Shown here piece after piece: positions 39,847 to 50,160 of a stretch of DNA of 64,000 nt. Positions within the stretch are counted from its first letter, which is position 1, and each line of letters begins with the position of its first letter. The stretch spans positions 9,534,501-9,598,500 of the forward strand of contig OW051470.1 in assembly GCA_932521025.1 (NCBI GenBank), written 5' to 3'. Under the pieces are notes generated by a model. The model ran no database searches, had not been told where the DNA came from, and worked only from the letters and a program-made list of their open reading frames with translations. This DNA is from Oscheius onirici. Taxonomy: Eukaryota > Nematoda > Chromadorea > Rhabditida > Rhabditidae. The position numbers were made by a program, and so were the translations under genes.

Positions 39847-41433
39847 TTACCAGAAGCTGGTACACAAGGGTAAGATGTCTCGAAAGTCGCAGCCTTGAGA
39901 GCAGCACTGTTCCATCGTCTCCTCCATATTGGCGCTTCGTCTCTGTCTAGACAGTGGCTGGTGTTCCGTTGAGCGTTTCTTTCGCATCGGACAAATGAGG
40001 TTGAAGGCGTCGAGAAAGGACGAACCTCCTGAAAAATTAATGGACGGTAAGACGCTATGAATTGTTTCTTGTGGAACTGGAAACTGAAAAAGATGACGAT
40101 ACAATTCTTCAACCAGATCGACCCGTGGTCCCCTAACCGTATCAGTATGGAACATTTCGAAAGACGACAGTTTTGCTGAACATTCTAGAATACAGAGACG
40201 ACTCTGATTCAAAGGCAACAAAATTTTTCTTAGCCCCTTGGATTCCCTACTCGTTTCCAGTTTTTTTTACCAATCTTTTTTTTCCTGATGTTAATCGTCA
40301 AACGACTGGTTCTTACAAAAAACCGTGATTTGGGAGAAAATTCGTGGAATGTTCGAGCCGTGTTCGGTTCGCAGGCGAACAGAAAGTCAACTGTACGGTT
40401 CGTGTTCGGTTCGGCCCAAAAAATTTATGGGATATTCGGTTCGTGTTCGTGTTCGCCGAAAATTTCAATGTTCGCCCAACCCTGGTAGGAAAAGAATGAT
40501 ATGGACAAAAATCTCTATGTTCAAGCTCAAACAGGAACCGGTTTACGTAAATGATTGGGCTCAAGTGTCATTGGACACTTCAGAACTAGAAGACAACTCT
40601 TTGGACGAGACATCAGATGATCCCAGGAGATATAAACTCTTTGGACTCTGAAGTAAAAGGGTCACAAGAGTTGTGAGTGCTGGGATTTTTGAGCGGGGAG
40701 ACTGAGTCTGCTCATTCTAGAGGAAAACTAAACTATGACCTCTGAATTTTTCGTCAGCTTCGGTTCTGTCATTGTAGGGTTAAAAAGAAGCAGTTTTTTC
40801 TGATACAGTCAACTCTCGATATCGTAGACACGTGTTTTGAACGAAAAATTCTACTATGTGGTGAGTTCTACTAAATCGATAGTCTGGAAAAATTTGTTTT
40901 CTTTCTGAACTTTAACGGTTTTCGATTTGATTTCTCCTCTGTAACTCCGATTTTACGGAGACTTGTCAAGAGTAATCTTGGCAGAAAAAGTCCGCAAACT
41001 TGTTAAGTGGATGACTCTTGACTAGTTAATTGGATACTAACGTTGTGGAAGTCTAGTAGTCAGACAGTTCAGAATACAGAGAGCTAGTTGGAACAGTGAT
41101 TGGAACAGACTTCTGCCCTCTCGACATAGAAAACAGACCACAGTCTCTCAGTGACCTGAACATCGGTCCCAATCCGGATCCAATGAAATTCGAGCCAAGA
41201 TTTGACACGAACAAAGAGGGTTAGGTCAGTTAGTCCAGAAGGAAAGGAAGAGGGTTCCAATCAGAGAAAATTCTTTAAAAAAACCAACCGGGTGGACAAA
41301 GTTTCAGTGCTCCTTGTTTCTTCGGCGGCGGTCTCACATGTGCTGTGAAGGGATTCGGCCTTGAGAAGATGCCAAACGTGTGCACTGAGCCTATACAGAG
41401 AAAGAGAAGAAGAAGCACATAGGCCTCCCGCAT
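39847..41433 (-). CDS. Insulin-like peptide precursor
   Basis: Two exons, 41433-41289 and 40028-39847; 327 bases, 108 aa, joined in phase 1. Signal peptide MREAYVLLLLFLCIGSVHTF. The B chain holds LKLCPPGGSSFLDAFNLICP, which resembles the insulin B-chain core (LCG..L.EAL..VC). Two basic cleavage sites, RKKR and RQRR, flank a short C peptide (STEHQPLS). The A chain EQCCSQGCDFRDILPLC has exactly the CC-x3-C-x8-C spacing of insulin. Such peptides are secreted and bind DAF-2-type receptors as agonists or antagonists; which one cannot be told. B-chain cysteines are 14 residues apart rather than the usual 11, and the intron splits the B chain. The 1.26 kb intron contains a hAT-like fragment. The ATG was chosen because it gives a full signal peptide. 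Confidence 0.8.
40325..40484 (-). mobile_element. hAT-like transposon end with GTTCG-rich repeats
   Basis: On the minus strand it begins CAGGGTTGGGCGAAC and continues with repeated CGAACACGAACC-type units for about 150 bases. Only one terminal repeat is seen. It lies in the intron of the insulin-like gene. Confidence 0.4.
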
Positions 41434-42967
41434 CAGTTGCCTGCAAAAATCTATTGAGACTGAGGGTTTTCTGCAAAAGAAAAATGGGGAAGAGGAGAAA
41501 ATAGGAGTCAATGAAGACCCATGGGATGTGATAAGGAGGCAAGAAAAGTAGAGTCGTATCAATAACGCTTGGCTCAAAGTTGCGAAAAGTTGTGTGACGG
41601 GGAAATAGGGGAAGAGCAATTTGCATGGAAAAGGAAGGGGAGAGGACAGTGGCATAGAGACGAGACAGAGAGTTGGAGAGGCGAAGGGACGGAAATACAG
41701 AGAGACAGAGAGAGTCTGAGAGTCTGAGGGACAGACAGAGGGACAGAGGGACAGAGAGAGTCAGAGACAGAGACAGAGAGAGAGGCAGAGAGTCAGAAGT
41801 TGTATCCGCGAATGGTTGGCTTCTTCGATTGTTTTCAGGTCTTGTCCACTTTCTGGTTCTTCAGCTGTTACTTTCTCCTGGCCGACTCGGCCTCGGGGAC
41901 CGACCGACTCTTCGAGCTCAGGGCGGGGCTCGCTGATACAACTCAGAGGAACAGACAGAGGGACAGAGACATAGAGACAGAGGGATTCATAGAGTCAGAT
42001 TAACAGAGGGACAGAGAGACTCATTCTCAATTGCCAAGTGACCAAAAGTTGCGAAAACTTCTGTGTACATGCCTTGGCAATTTGCATTTACAAGTCGACT
42101 GACGTCGTTTTAGAGAGTGAGAGCCGTAGAAAGAATCCCTGAGCCATTATTACGAATCCAATGAGGGGGATTTGGAACGCGTACAGAGGAGTCTTTTAGA
42201 GATAAAGATCCCACCCCGGATGACGTGCTGGTGGGGAGAACAATCGGGGAGAGGATATGCTGAAGGGAATCATGTATGGGTCAGATCTCTCTTGGAATGA
42301 GAGAGTGCCAAAGGATTAGCTGAGCAAGAGTCCGGATAGTGTACAGTTTAGAGACGGAGAGAGACAAAGAGCTTGGCAAAAGGAAACTGGATGAGAGACT
42401 TGGAAAAAAACACAAGAAAGCTAGAGATTATAGTTTAAAGTCGCAGGTTTTATAGTCCATTTCCAACGAATAGCGGCAGTCAGGCAATTCTTTAAAGGTG
42501 AAGTGGCACGGGTCCCGACACGAAATTTCCAAAATGACAGCCACGGCGTTGGATTTTATTCTATTTTGTTCAAATTTGATGCTTTTTCGCAGTTTTCTAG
42601 CTGTTTTTTCTTGTTTTCGGTTGCATTTTCGAACTCAGCGTATAAAACAACCTATTTGGTGTAAAAACTGGGAAAAATTAACCGATTTTTAGAGCGGCAT
42701 AGCCGTTTTAGGGAGACAACTTCCCTTTTATTCCAATCCAGCCTTAAAACGGTTGTTTTTCACGGCTTTTGATGACAAATAGGTTTTTATAGGTGTAGAA
42801 TTCGACTACAACGTCTAAAATGTAAGAAAATAAAAAAAAATTACTGAAAAATGAAAGAAGAACCAAGAACGGATTTACGCACGAAATTTCAAAATGGCGT
42901 GCAAACATGGGTGCGGCTCTTCGTTGGAAATGGACAATAGCGAAGGAGAAAAAAAAATAAGCAAAAA

Positions 42968-43086
42968 AGCTTACGACACCCGGGATTCCCAAGCCGTCTC
43001 CGATCCAAGTACTAACCGGGCCCAACGTTGCTTGACTTGCCAGATCGGACGGGATGGCGTACTTTCAACGTGGTGTGGCCGTAAGC
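42968..43086 (-). rRNA. 5S ribosomal RNA, copy 6
   Basis: Full-length body with a short T run after it. The 5' flank at 43087-43214 is almost identical to that of copy 5, so these two duplicated recently or as a unit. This one is intergenic. Confidence 0.92.
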
Positions 43087-43565
43087 GGGCATTTGGAATT
43101 CTCCATTGGTTTCGAACAAGAAGCGCGCCGTATAAAACTCTATCCAGTTCTGGCTATATCCATTGCCCCAGGACGTTATTTTATCGTCTTTTTCACTCCA
43201 AGAGCTTCAAAATGAGACAAATACGATTGAAATAAGAAGAGAAAATTTCCAGTCTCAGTAGTTTAAGACGCAATGTCCCGTAACTTTTAGAGGGGGCGGC
43301 GATAGGGTACTTCCCATGATCCAAATCGGCTCAAATTTGCAGGAGGCACTATTTGGGACCCAAATGCTTTCCAGACCCTAACTCAAAAACCAAAAAATTT
43401 TTTTGGAAATTTTCTCTTTGAAACTTTGGATGTCTCAAAATGGCCCTAAACGATGGAACAAATGTGTAGGAACATTTTTTGTTTAGGGGTCATGGGACAA
43501 AAAATGCTTCAGAAAAAAGTTATGGACCTTGGAAGTGGCCAAAAAACGAATTTTTGCGATAATTT

Positions 43566-43668
43566 ACCCTTTCCGTTATTGGGCGAAAAAAATATTTTGC
43601 TGGTAAATAGGTCTTCTTACCCCTCATTTATCCTAATAATTTCGTTTTCGCCCAATAACGGAAAGGAT
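43566..43668. repeat. Inverted repeat, arms about 24 bases
   Basis: TTACCCTTTCCGTTATTGGG then CGAAAA pairs with TTTTCGCCCAATAACGGAAA then GGATA at 43643-43668 across about 50 bases. No other copy seen. Confidence 0.7.
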
Positions 43669-44351
43669 ACTCTATCTGGAAAATGAGTTTTTTGAACTGC
43701 ACTTTTCAAATTGCAGCGCTTTTTTGAGGGCGGGAATTTGAATCTCAAAAAATAAAAACACCCACACTTTCTTATTTTTTGACGTTTTGCGCTTATTTTT
43801 TCGACTTCTAACCATGCTTAATCGATTCAGCGTTAAAAAATACACTAGAAAAGTGTATTCAAGTGTAAAAATAGTGAAAAATAAGGTAAAAATAAAAAGT
43901 TGCGAAAATACGAAAATCCAAAAAATAATTTTGGCCCAAAAACACACTGGGTAGGCTAATTCACTCATAAATAGCGTGTTTACTACTTATTTAACCTAGT
44001 CGACAAGAAAAAAACCCCTATCGTCGGACCTCCCGTTTTTAGCTAAAATATTACAGACATTCGGTCTTAAAACTGCAAAACAGTTTGTAGTTTTCCTGTT
44101 GATCAAATGGAAGCCCTTTCTATCTCCCTCTTCCAAAGCCCGTGGGTGGCTCCGATCATTCTCCCCAGTTCTCTGGGATTAAAAAGATGAGAGTACAGAT
44201 CTTTTCTGCATTTCCCCCCAGCTCTCAAAAATAATGCGTCATCGGGAAAGTCACCGTGTCCTAAAATAACCTGGTAGAGAGTCAGGCACCGGGTCAGTCA
44301 GTCCTTGAGGCCGACGCCCGCGAAGGCCATCTTCACAGTAAATCGATCGGG

Positions 44352-47300
44352 ATGGTTCTGTTCTTCTTTTTCTTGCTCCCACTGGTCAGGTTAGTTTTGG
44401 AAGTACTAGAGTAACCCTGTCTCTATCCCTCTGTCTCTCTGTCCAGATCTCTGTTCCCCTCAATTTGAAGCTGCTAGCTATCCGGATTCCAAAAAAAAGT
44501 TTGTGTTCAGCGTCATAACTAGCCATTTCCGATACGAAAAACTCCCGAGTGTCTAGTCAAATTGAAGTTGTACTATGAGCGCTTTTTTCAGATGTCACTG
44601 CCCCCATATGGCCAAACTGCACAAGGTCGAGGGACCGAGTGCACCGGCTCATCTACCGCCAGGAGATAAGGTAAATGATTGAATGAATCGGATAGTAAGT
44701 ATCAGAAGAACCATCTGGATTGTGTTAGCTCAGAATAGACCGGTTTTTTGAACTGGAGTGGCTGAGAGACTGAGATACACAGAGAGAGTGACAGACCCGA
44801 GGATTTGCCGGTTCGAACCCCTGGCCCGACCAAGATTTTTCGCCCAATTTTTCAGACGCACCAGCACCCGCGGAGCCCCAGGTCCCCCACCCCGCATCCA
44901 AGACAGCCTGGGCAACCTAAGATTCAAATTTCCGACAGTTTCGGCAAGATCCGACAGAGGATTTGCCGGTTCGAACCCCCAGCCCGACCAAATTTTTTTT
45001 TGCAGTTTTTTCTGTGAGATACAGATAGAGTGAGAATGATAGAGAGAGTGTCTCTATCACTGAGAGAAGTGAGAAACAGAGAGATTGAAGGACAGATAGA
45101 CAGAGAGTCTGAGGGATAGAAGGACAAAACAGACTGAGAGAGACAAAAATAGTCTACCCTTAAATTTCAGGGCTGGGACTGGGATGAGTCAGCTGCACCG
45201 GGTAGCCTACCCCAGGAACATTTCATCCAGACCAGTCTGGTCCAACGAGCCCTGACCGGTACGTTCAGAGCGGGGGATATCTCGTTACGTGGAGAGTCTC
45301 TAATCCTGAGAAAGGAAGAATTTCCGGAGCGGAGATTAATTGGAAGGGAGATATTTCAGGCGAGGAGAAGTCTTTCGGTCTGAGACTGGAGGAACAGCTG
45401 AAAAAACTACAGGATCGCCTGAGGAAAGAGGCTCGTGTCACTGTGGACAATGAGAATGTGGGTGAGATTATGAGCAAAATGGGGCTTCTTCTCGAGAGGC
45501 AATAAAATGAGAGGAAATTACGTCAAAAAGAATCAAAATGTACGTAAAGACTGCGCTACGTTTAATGGCTTCGTGACGGGACCCACATTGGCGAGAACTT
45601 TTCACGGGTCTCGCAGCGAAAATTCAAAAGATCAAATTTGTTCTCGATTATAACAAAGTGAAGAAAAATGACGAAAACCGTCTGACTGAGAGTCAGAAAG
45701 AGAACCTAGAGCCATTAAAACAATTAGAGATAGCTCCGCATGAATGATTCAGAAGAAGAAGGCTTACGCTAAGGAATGTTTTCACTCTTTTTGAATCAGA
45801 GCGAGAGAAGAAAGTTAATTGGCTCTGGAGACACGCCATCTCTCACACTAATAAGAACCTTAGGAAGTGTTCTAATTGAGACAGAGAGAAGGTCAGAGGG
45901 ACAGAGAGCCTGAAACTGAGAATGAGAGACAGAAAGGCAGGGAGACTGCGAGACAGAGAGAAATGGACAGGGGGACAGAGAGACAGAGAGTCTGAAACAG
46001 AGACTGAGCGACTACGAGCCAGAGTTACTGAGGGACACAGGGACTGGGGGACATAGAGTCTGAAAGTGAGATACTGGGGGACAGAGAGAAGGTCAGAGAG
46101 ACAGAGGGACTGAGAGACAGAGATAGAGACAGGGGAACAGACAGACAAAAAGAGAGAGAGACAGTCAGGAGACCTGGGCCGGATACTTTTGCACTTCCTG
46201 AAGCTTGACAGATTTAGATTGGCTGCGGTCAGGACGAGACACACTACCGCTGTGCCGACTTTCCTCCAACTGGTAGCTACCATTTCCTGGTTGTAGAAGA
46301 TTCGTGAGTCTGCTTAGTTTTGATTTGGACCCTGGAAGATTCTAGAAGCTCTGGAGCTGCAATCTACAGTGTGGACAGGAAGCACAACTCGAAGAGTGAT
46401 GGATCCATTGAGATGGCAATATTGGAGTAAGTGACAGTCTCTGTGAGACAGTACGAGAGACAAGGAACAGAAAGAGTACAAGAGTAAAAGAGCAGCGAAG
46501 CGTAGAAGAGAGAGGGGACGGGATGTGGTGACATCAGAATCGACTACCGGACATGGCTCGTTTTGGTTCGGACCGCGACCCAATTAGGGCCGTTTTAAAA
46601 CACGCGAAGACGACGCAACAATCCGACTGCGAAACTCTGAAAAACACACCCTCTGACTTTCAGTGCCCTGTCAAGACATTCGGTCAATCCGTTGACAGTC
46701 TACGCTTCGAAAGAAGCCGAGAAGGAAATTGGTTTTGTGAGAAAACTGTCGGTGAAAGAAATAGAGAATCTGAATGCCAAGCCGACAGTACATGTCCCTA
46801 GAAGGAGTCCAATAGAATTGAATCTCTTCGAAGCGAAGGTTCTGGAACTCAGGTATGATTTCAGAGAGACAGGGAGACAGTCTTTAGGAGCACTGCCGGT
46901 CTGGAGACAGTTTCTGGAAGTCAGTTGACCGTCTTCTCCAGTCAGGAAGAATTTGAAGAGACTCTGAAGAAACACTCTAAACTGGCTGTACTCTTCTGGA
47001 GCAATAGTGAGTCAACTGTTACTGTAACTTTGTCTCAGACTCTCTGACTCTCTGACTGTCTGAGTTTTCTGTAACTCTGTCTCTCTCACCCCACTCTTTC
47101 AGCCGACTCTGTCAGTGTCCACGTCCACAACATTTTCGCTCGTCTTTCTGCCAACTTCAAACAAACTGGTGTTCTTCTGGCTCACGTTGAATGCCATCTC
47201 CATTCCAGTTTCTGTACCGGTCTTGGACCTAGAGACTTCAGGACTGTCGTCGCTTATAGGTAGGTAGTTGATTATTTTGAGTTTTACATGCTCTTTTTGT

Positions 47301-49239
47301 TCTAGTGATGGCGAAAATGCCGCCTCGACTGATCTCCTGGGAAGCGAGGAGTATTACGACAAGTGGATCAGACTGTAAGTTGAACTTTTCGGCAAAAAAA
47401 AGAAGCAAAAAGCTTACGACACCCGGGATTCCCAAGCCGTCTCCGATCCAAGTACTAACCGGGCCCAACGTTGCTTGACTTGCCAGATCGGACGGGATGG
47501 CGTACTTTCAACGTGGTGTGGCCGTAAGCGAACTCATCAAATTCGCGATCAGTTTCGATCAAGAAGCGCGCCGCATAAAATTTTATCTCATTCTGGCTAT
47601 ATCGGTTGCCCACGACAGTAATTTAATCGTCTTTTTCACACCAAGAGCTTCAAAATGAGACTAAACAAACTTATTTTTTGTGAAGAACACCGGATTTTTC
47701 AGAGCCCTGAAAGGTCCTCTGGTTCGTCTAGAGGACGACTCTGAAGTGGCAGCGGCTAAAAAAGGTACCATTGTTATAGTTTCTAGTTACCGTAACCTTC
47801 AGGAAATCTTTTGGAGACACATTTTCCCGCCATAACTGTTGCCACGTTCGGTGACGAGGGCTCGGCCTCCTTCAAACATTACAAAATTGCCGCTGAGAGA
47901 CTGATCGGACGTTATGCTCTCACTTACAGGATCAAGAAGGGGTATTTTCACTTCTTTTTTTCCGCTAAAACAAAATTATAGGGCTGCGGAAGCTGTGGCC
48001 ACTTTCCGTCCTCTGGAGAAGAGAAAGAGAGCTGACTATGAGGGTCGCTTCGACCCGGCCTCCCTCATTCAGTTCATTTCTACTTCCAGTGAACCGTCTG
48101 TGGTAAGAGAGACTGGGGAGCTGAGGGATAGAGAGATTGACAGGCAGGGGAATCGATAGAGACTGAGAGACCGCGGGACAGGGGGACAGAAAAGCAGAGC
48201 TACAGTAGGACAGAGAGTCAGAGAGTCAGAGAGACAGAAAGTCAGAGTCCGGGTACAGAGTCTGGGGACAGATAGTCTGAGAGTCAGAGGAAATGGGAAA
48301 TAAAGAGACATAGAGTCAGGATGACAGAAATACAGTAACAGTAAGTCGCAGAACTCTTACAGATAGACACAACTCATGGCTTCTCCACTGACGCTCTCTT
48401 CCATCAGCCTAAGCCTGTACTTCTTCTCGAAGGAGCCGAGGACTCTTTCGTCGAAAAGGCCGGTTCTTCAGAGGAAATCAGAAAGAATGTCCTTGTCATC
48501 AAACAAAATAGTCCTCAAAAAATAGCTGAGGCTCTGAAGCTGGAATCAACTGGTCCCGTGGCAATTCTCTTCAACAAGGATCAGGTCTCTTGGACCCAAC
48601 TTCCGGATTCTGTGGAAAAACTTGGGAAATGGCTGAAAGTTGCGGAATCTGAAGGTCAGTCAGGGAAGAAGCCTTCCCGGCGTTTTTGGTCTCATTTTGA
48701 AGCTCTTGGCGTGAAAAAGACGATGAATAACTGTCCCGGGCAACGGGAATAGCCAGAATATGATAAAATTTTATGCGGCGCGCTTCTCGATCAAAACTGA
48801 TCGAGAATTCAAAATGCCCGCTTACGGCCACACCACGTTGAAAGTACGCCATCCCGTCCGATCTGGCAAGTCAAGCAACGTTGGGCCCGGTTAGTACTTG
48901 GATCGGAGACGGCTTGGGAATCCCGGGTGTTTGCTTTATGCTTCATTTTTCCAAATTTCATGGGGACATTCTTTTACCTCCAACTTTTCAGTCCTTCTGT
49001 CCCACTCCTCAATCCACCCTCTCCGCCTCCTGCAAGTCGCTTCAGCTGACGATAAATTCGGCAAGCAAGAAATTATGCTCCTTCCGGATCGTTCCCTCTT
49101 CCAAGAGGTTTTTCTAGCATATTCCTTCAAAATTTCAAATTTTTAGGTCCGCGATGACAGCCCAGAAGTCTCAAGTCCCCCAACCGGTGGCTGTCCTTTC
49201 ATGTCCGGAGGAGGAGCCGCTCAGCATGAAGAGCTTTAA
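44352..49239 (+). CDS. ER-resident thioredoxin-fold protein (TXNDC16/PDI-like, redox-inactive)
   Basis: 16 exons, 618 aa: 44352-44389, 44592-44670, 45171-45288, 45360-45457, 46218-46303, 46346-46426, 46664-46852, 46888-47007, 47103-47259, 47306-47374, 47703-47764, 47803-47941, 47982-48102, 48363-48654, 48992-49107, 49148-49239. MVLFFFFLLPLV is the signal peptide and the C-terminus HEEL is a KDEL-type ER retention signal. The middle resembles a thioredoxin fold: TVFSSQEEFEETLKKHSKLA then VLFWSNS, followed by LLAHVECHLHSSFCTG. Later parts (PVLLLEGAEDSF, VAILFNKDQVSW) look like further thioredoxin-like repeats. No CxxC was seen, so it would act as a chaperone-like rather than an oxidoreductase PDI. 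If exon 4 is read through its donor, the frame stops at 45505 next to an AATAAA, so a short 126-aa product is possible. Introns 10 and 14 hold 5S copies. Confidence 0.55.
44796..44990 (+). repeat. Direct repeat with tRNA B-box-like core
   Basis: GAGGATTTGCCGGTTCGAAC then CCC.GGCCCGACCA occurs at about 44801-44835 and again at about 44957-44990. The core GGTTCGAACCC fits a tRNA B box and ends in CCGACCA. It may be part of a tRNA-derived short repeat. It lies in intron 2 of the ER protein gene. Confidence 0.5.
47411..47529 (-). rRNA. 5S ribosomal RNA, copy 7 (intronic, antisense)
   Basis: Full-length body with terminator TTTTTGC. The shared 5' flank follows at 47530-47660 on the plus strand. 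In an intron of the ER thioredoxin-fold gene, between exons 10 and 11. Confidence 0.92.
48820..48930 (+). pseudogene. 5S rRNA copy 8, 3' truncated
   Basis: Same body as the other copies up to GGGTGT, but the last eight bases (CGTAAGCT) are replaced by TTGCTTTA. Helix I can therefore no longer close and there is no T-run terminator. The shared 5' flank is present at about 48665-48819. It is the only intronic copy in sense orientation to its host gene. Confidence 0.85.
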
Positions 49240-50160
49240 AAGATAGTGAAATAAATTTATATGGAACCGTAGATTCAGAGAGAGAGAGAGAGAGAGAAAC
49301 AGATTCTTAGAACACAGGGGTGGTTTTTTTCTGAAGAGGGAATTTTTAGTGGGCGTGAGATCGTCTAGAATCTAGCTAAAACAGAGATTTTACAGAGCCT
49401 GATTTGGACCGGGACCAATATTTTTATAGTTGGGGAAATTGTTGTTTTTCAAGGGGAAGGAGAAAGACATGGATCACGCGAATAAATAAGAGAAAAGGAG
49501 CGAGTATATGGACAACCTGAGAGTACACCGTATGCTGTGGGTGGGAGTGTTTGGAACCTTGGGTAAGAGAAGGAAGGTGATGATGAAGGAGAAGCGAACC
49601 GTAGTCACTGAAAAATGAGAGATTTAGAGAGTTTATTCTGGGAAATGGCTCCTGTACCTTTGGAAACAGGAAAAATATTTTTTGTTCGAATTTTTCACTA
49701 AAACCGTACGCAAAGTTGCCGTGAGCGTGAAAGTATCATCGCCTTTTAAAAGTTTCGAGTTTTTAGAAAACGGGAGAAGAAGGAAACCTCAAAAAGTATG
49801 AAAAAGAGGTCTAGTTTTTCGCCGAGGTCTTTTCGATAGCTTCTGATTCTGTGCAACTTTTTCCATAAAAAGGGACTAAATGTGGACGTTTTTAGGCTAA
49901 AAATTTCAAGCTTATTAATCTCCTGGATATCAGGTTCGGTTTTTTGACGTGACTAATCACAGGAATAGGTTGTCACCGTTTTGGCACCATTTCGATCTTT
50001 TGACTGCGCACTAACTAGTAGTGCCTTCGATTACAGCAGACGCCGATTTATTACAAGTTGGTGGGCAGTCAAACATCGAAATGGGGCCATACAGTGAAGA
50101 GAAATCAAAAAGACAGTTTTGAAGCTATTTTTCTACAGAAAAGCTCTAAAAACTCACAAT
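49240..50160. other. Convergent intergenic region
   Basis: It contains AATAAA at about 49248, a GAGA tract and an inverted repeat at 49981-50090: GGCACCATTTCGATCTTTTG then ACTGCGCAC pairs with GTGGGCAGTCAAACATCGAA then ATGGGGCC, with a few mismatches. No gene seen. Confidence 0.55.

Larger units (their letters stand above)
41434..44351. other. Repeat-rich intergenic region
   Basis: Purine-rich GGGACAGAGAGAC tracts, a 5S copy at 42968-43086 and a small inverted repeat at 43566-43668. A frame at 41812-41990 reads MVGFFDCFQVLSTFWFFSCY then FLLADSASG, signal-peptide-like, but has no convincing continuation. Confidence 0.45.

Noticed and set aside
40501-40651. Acidic frame MFKLKQEPVYVNDWAQVSLD and onward in the insulin-like gene intron
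   Set aside because: Composition looks natural, but there is no start context, no partner exon and no recognised family; not enough to call a gene.
41812-42002. Signal-peptide-like frame MVGFFDCFQVLSTFWFFSCY
   Set aside because: It runs directly into the purine repeat, with no further exon found; kept only as a remark in the intergenic entry.
45843-46283. 146-codon minus-strand frame rich in Ser, Leu, Val
   Set aside because: It is the translation of the GGGACAGAGAGAC polypurine tract in an intron of the ER protein gene.
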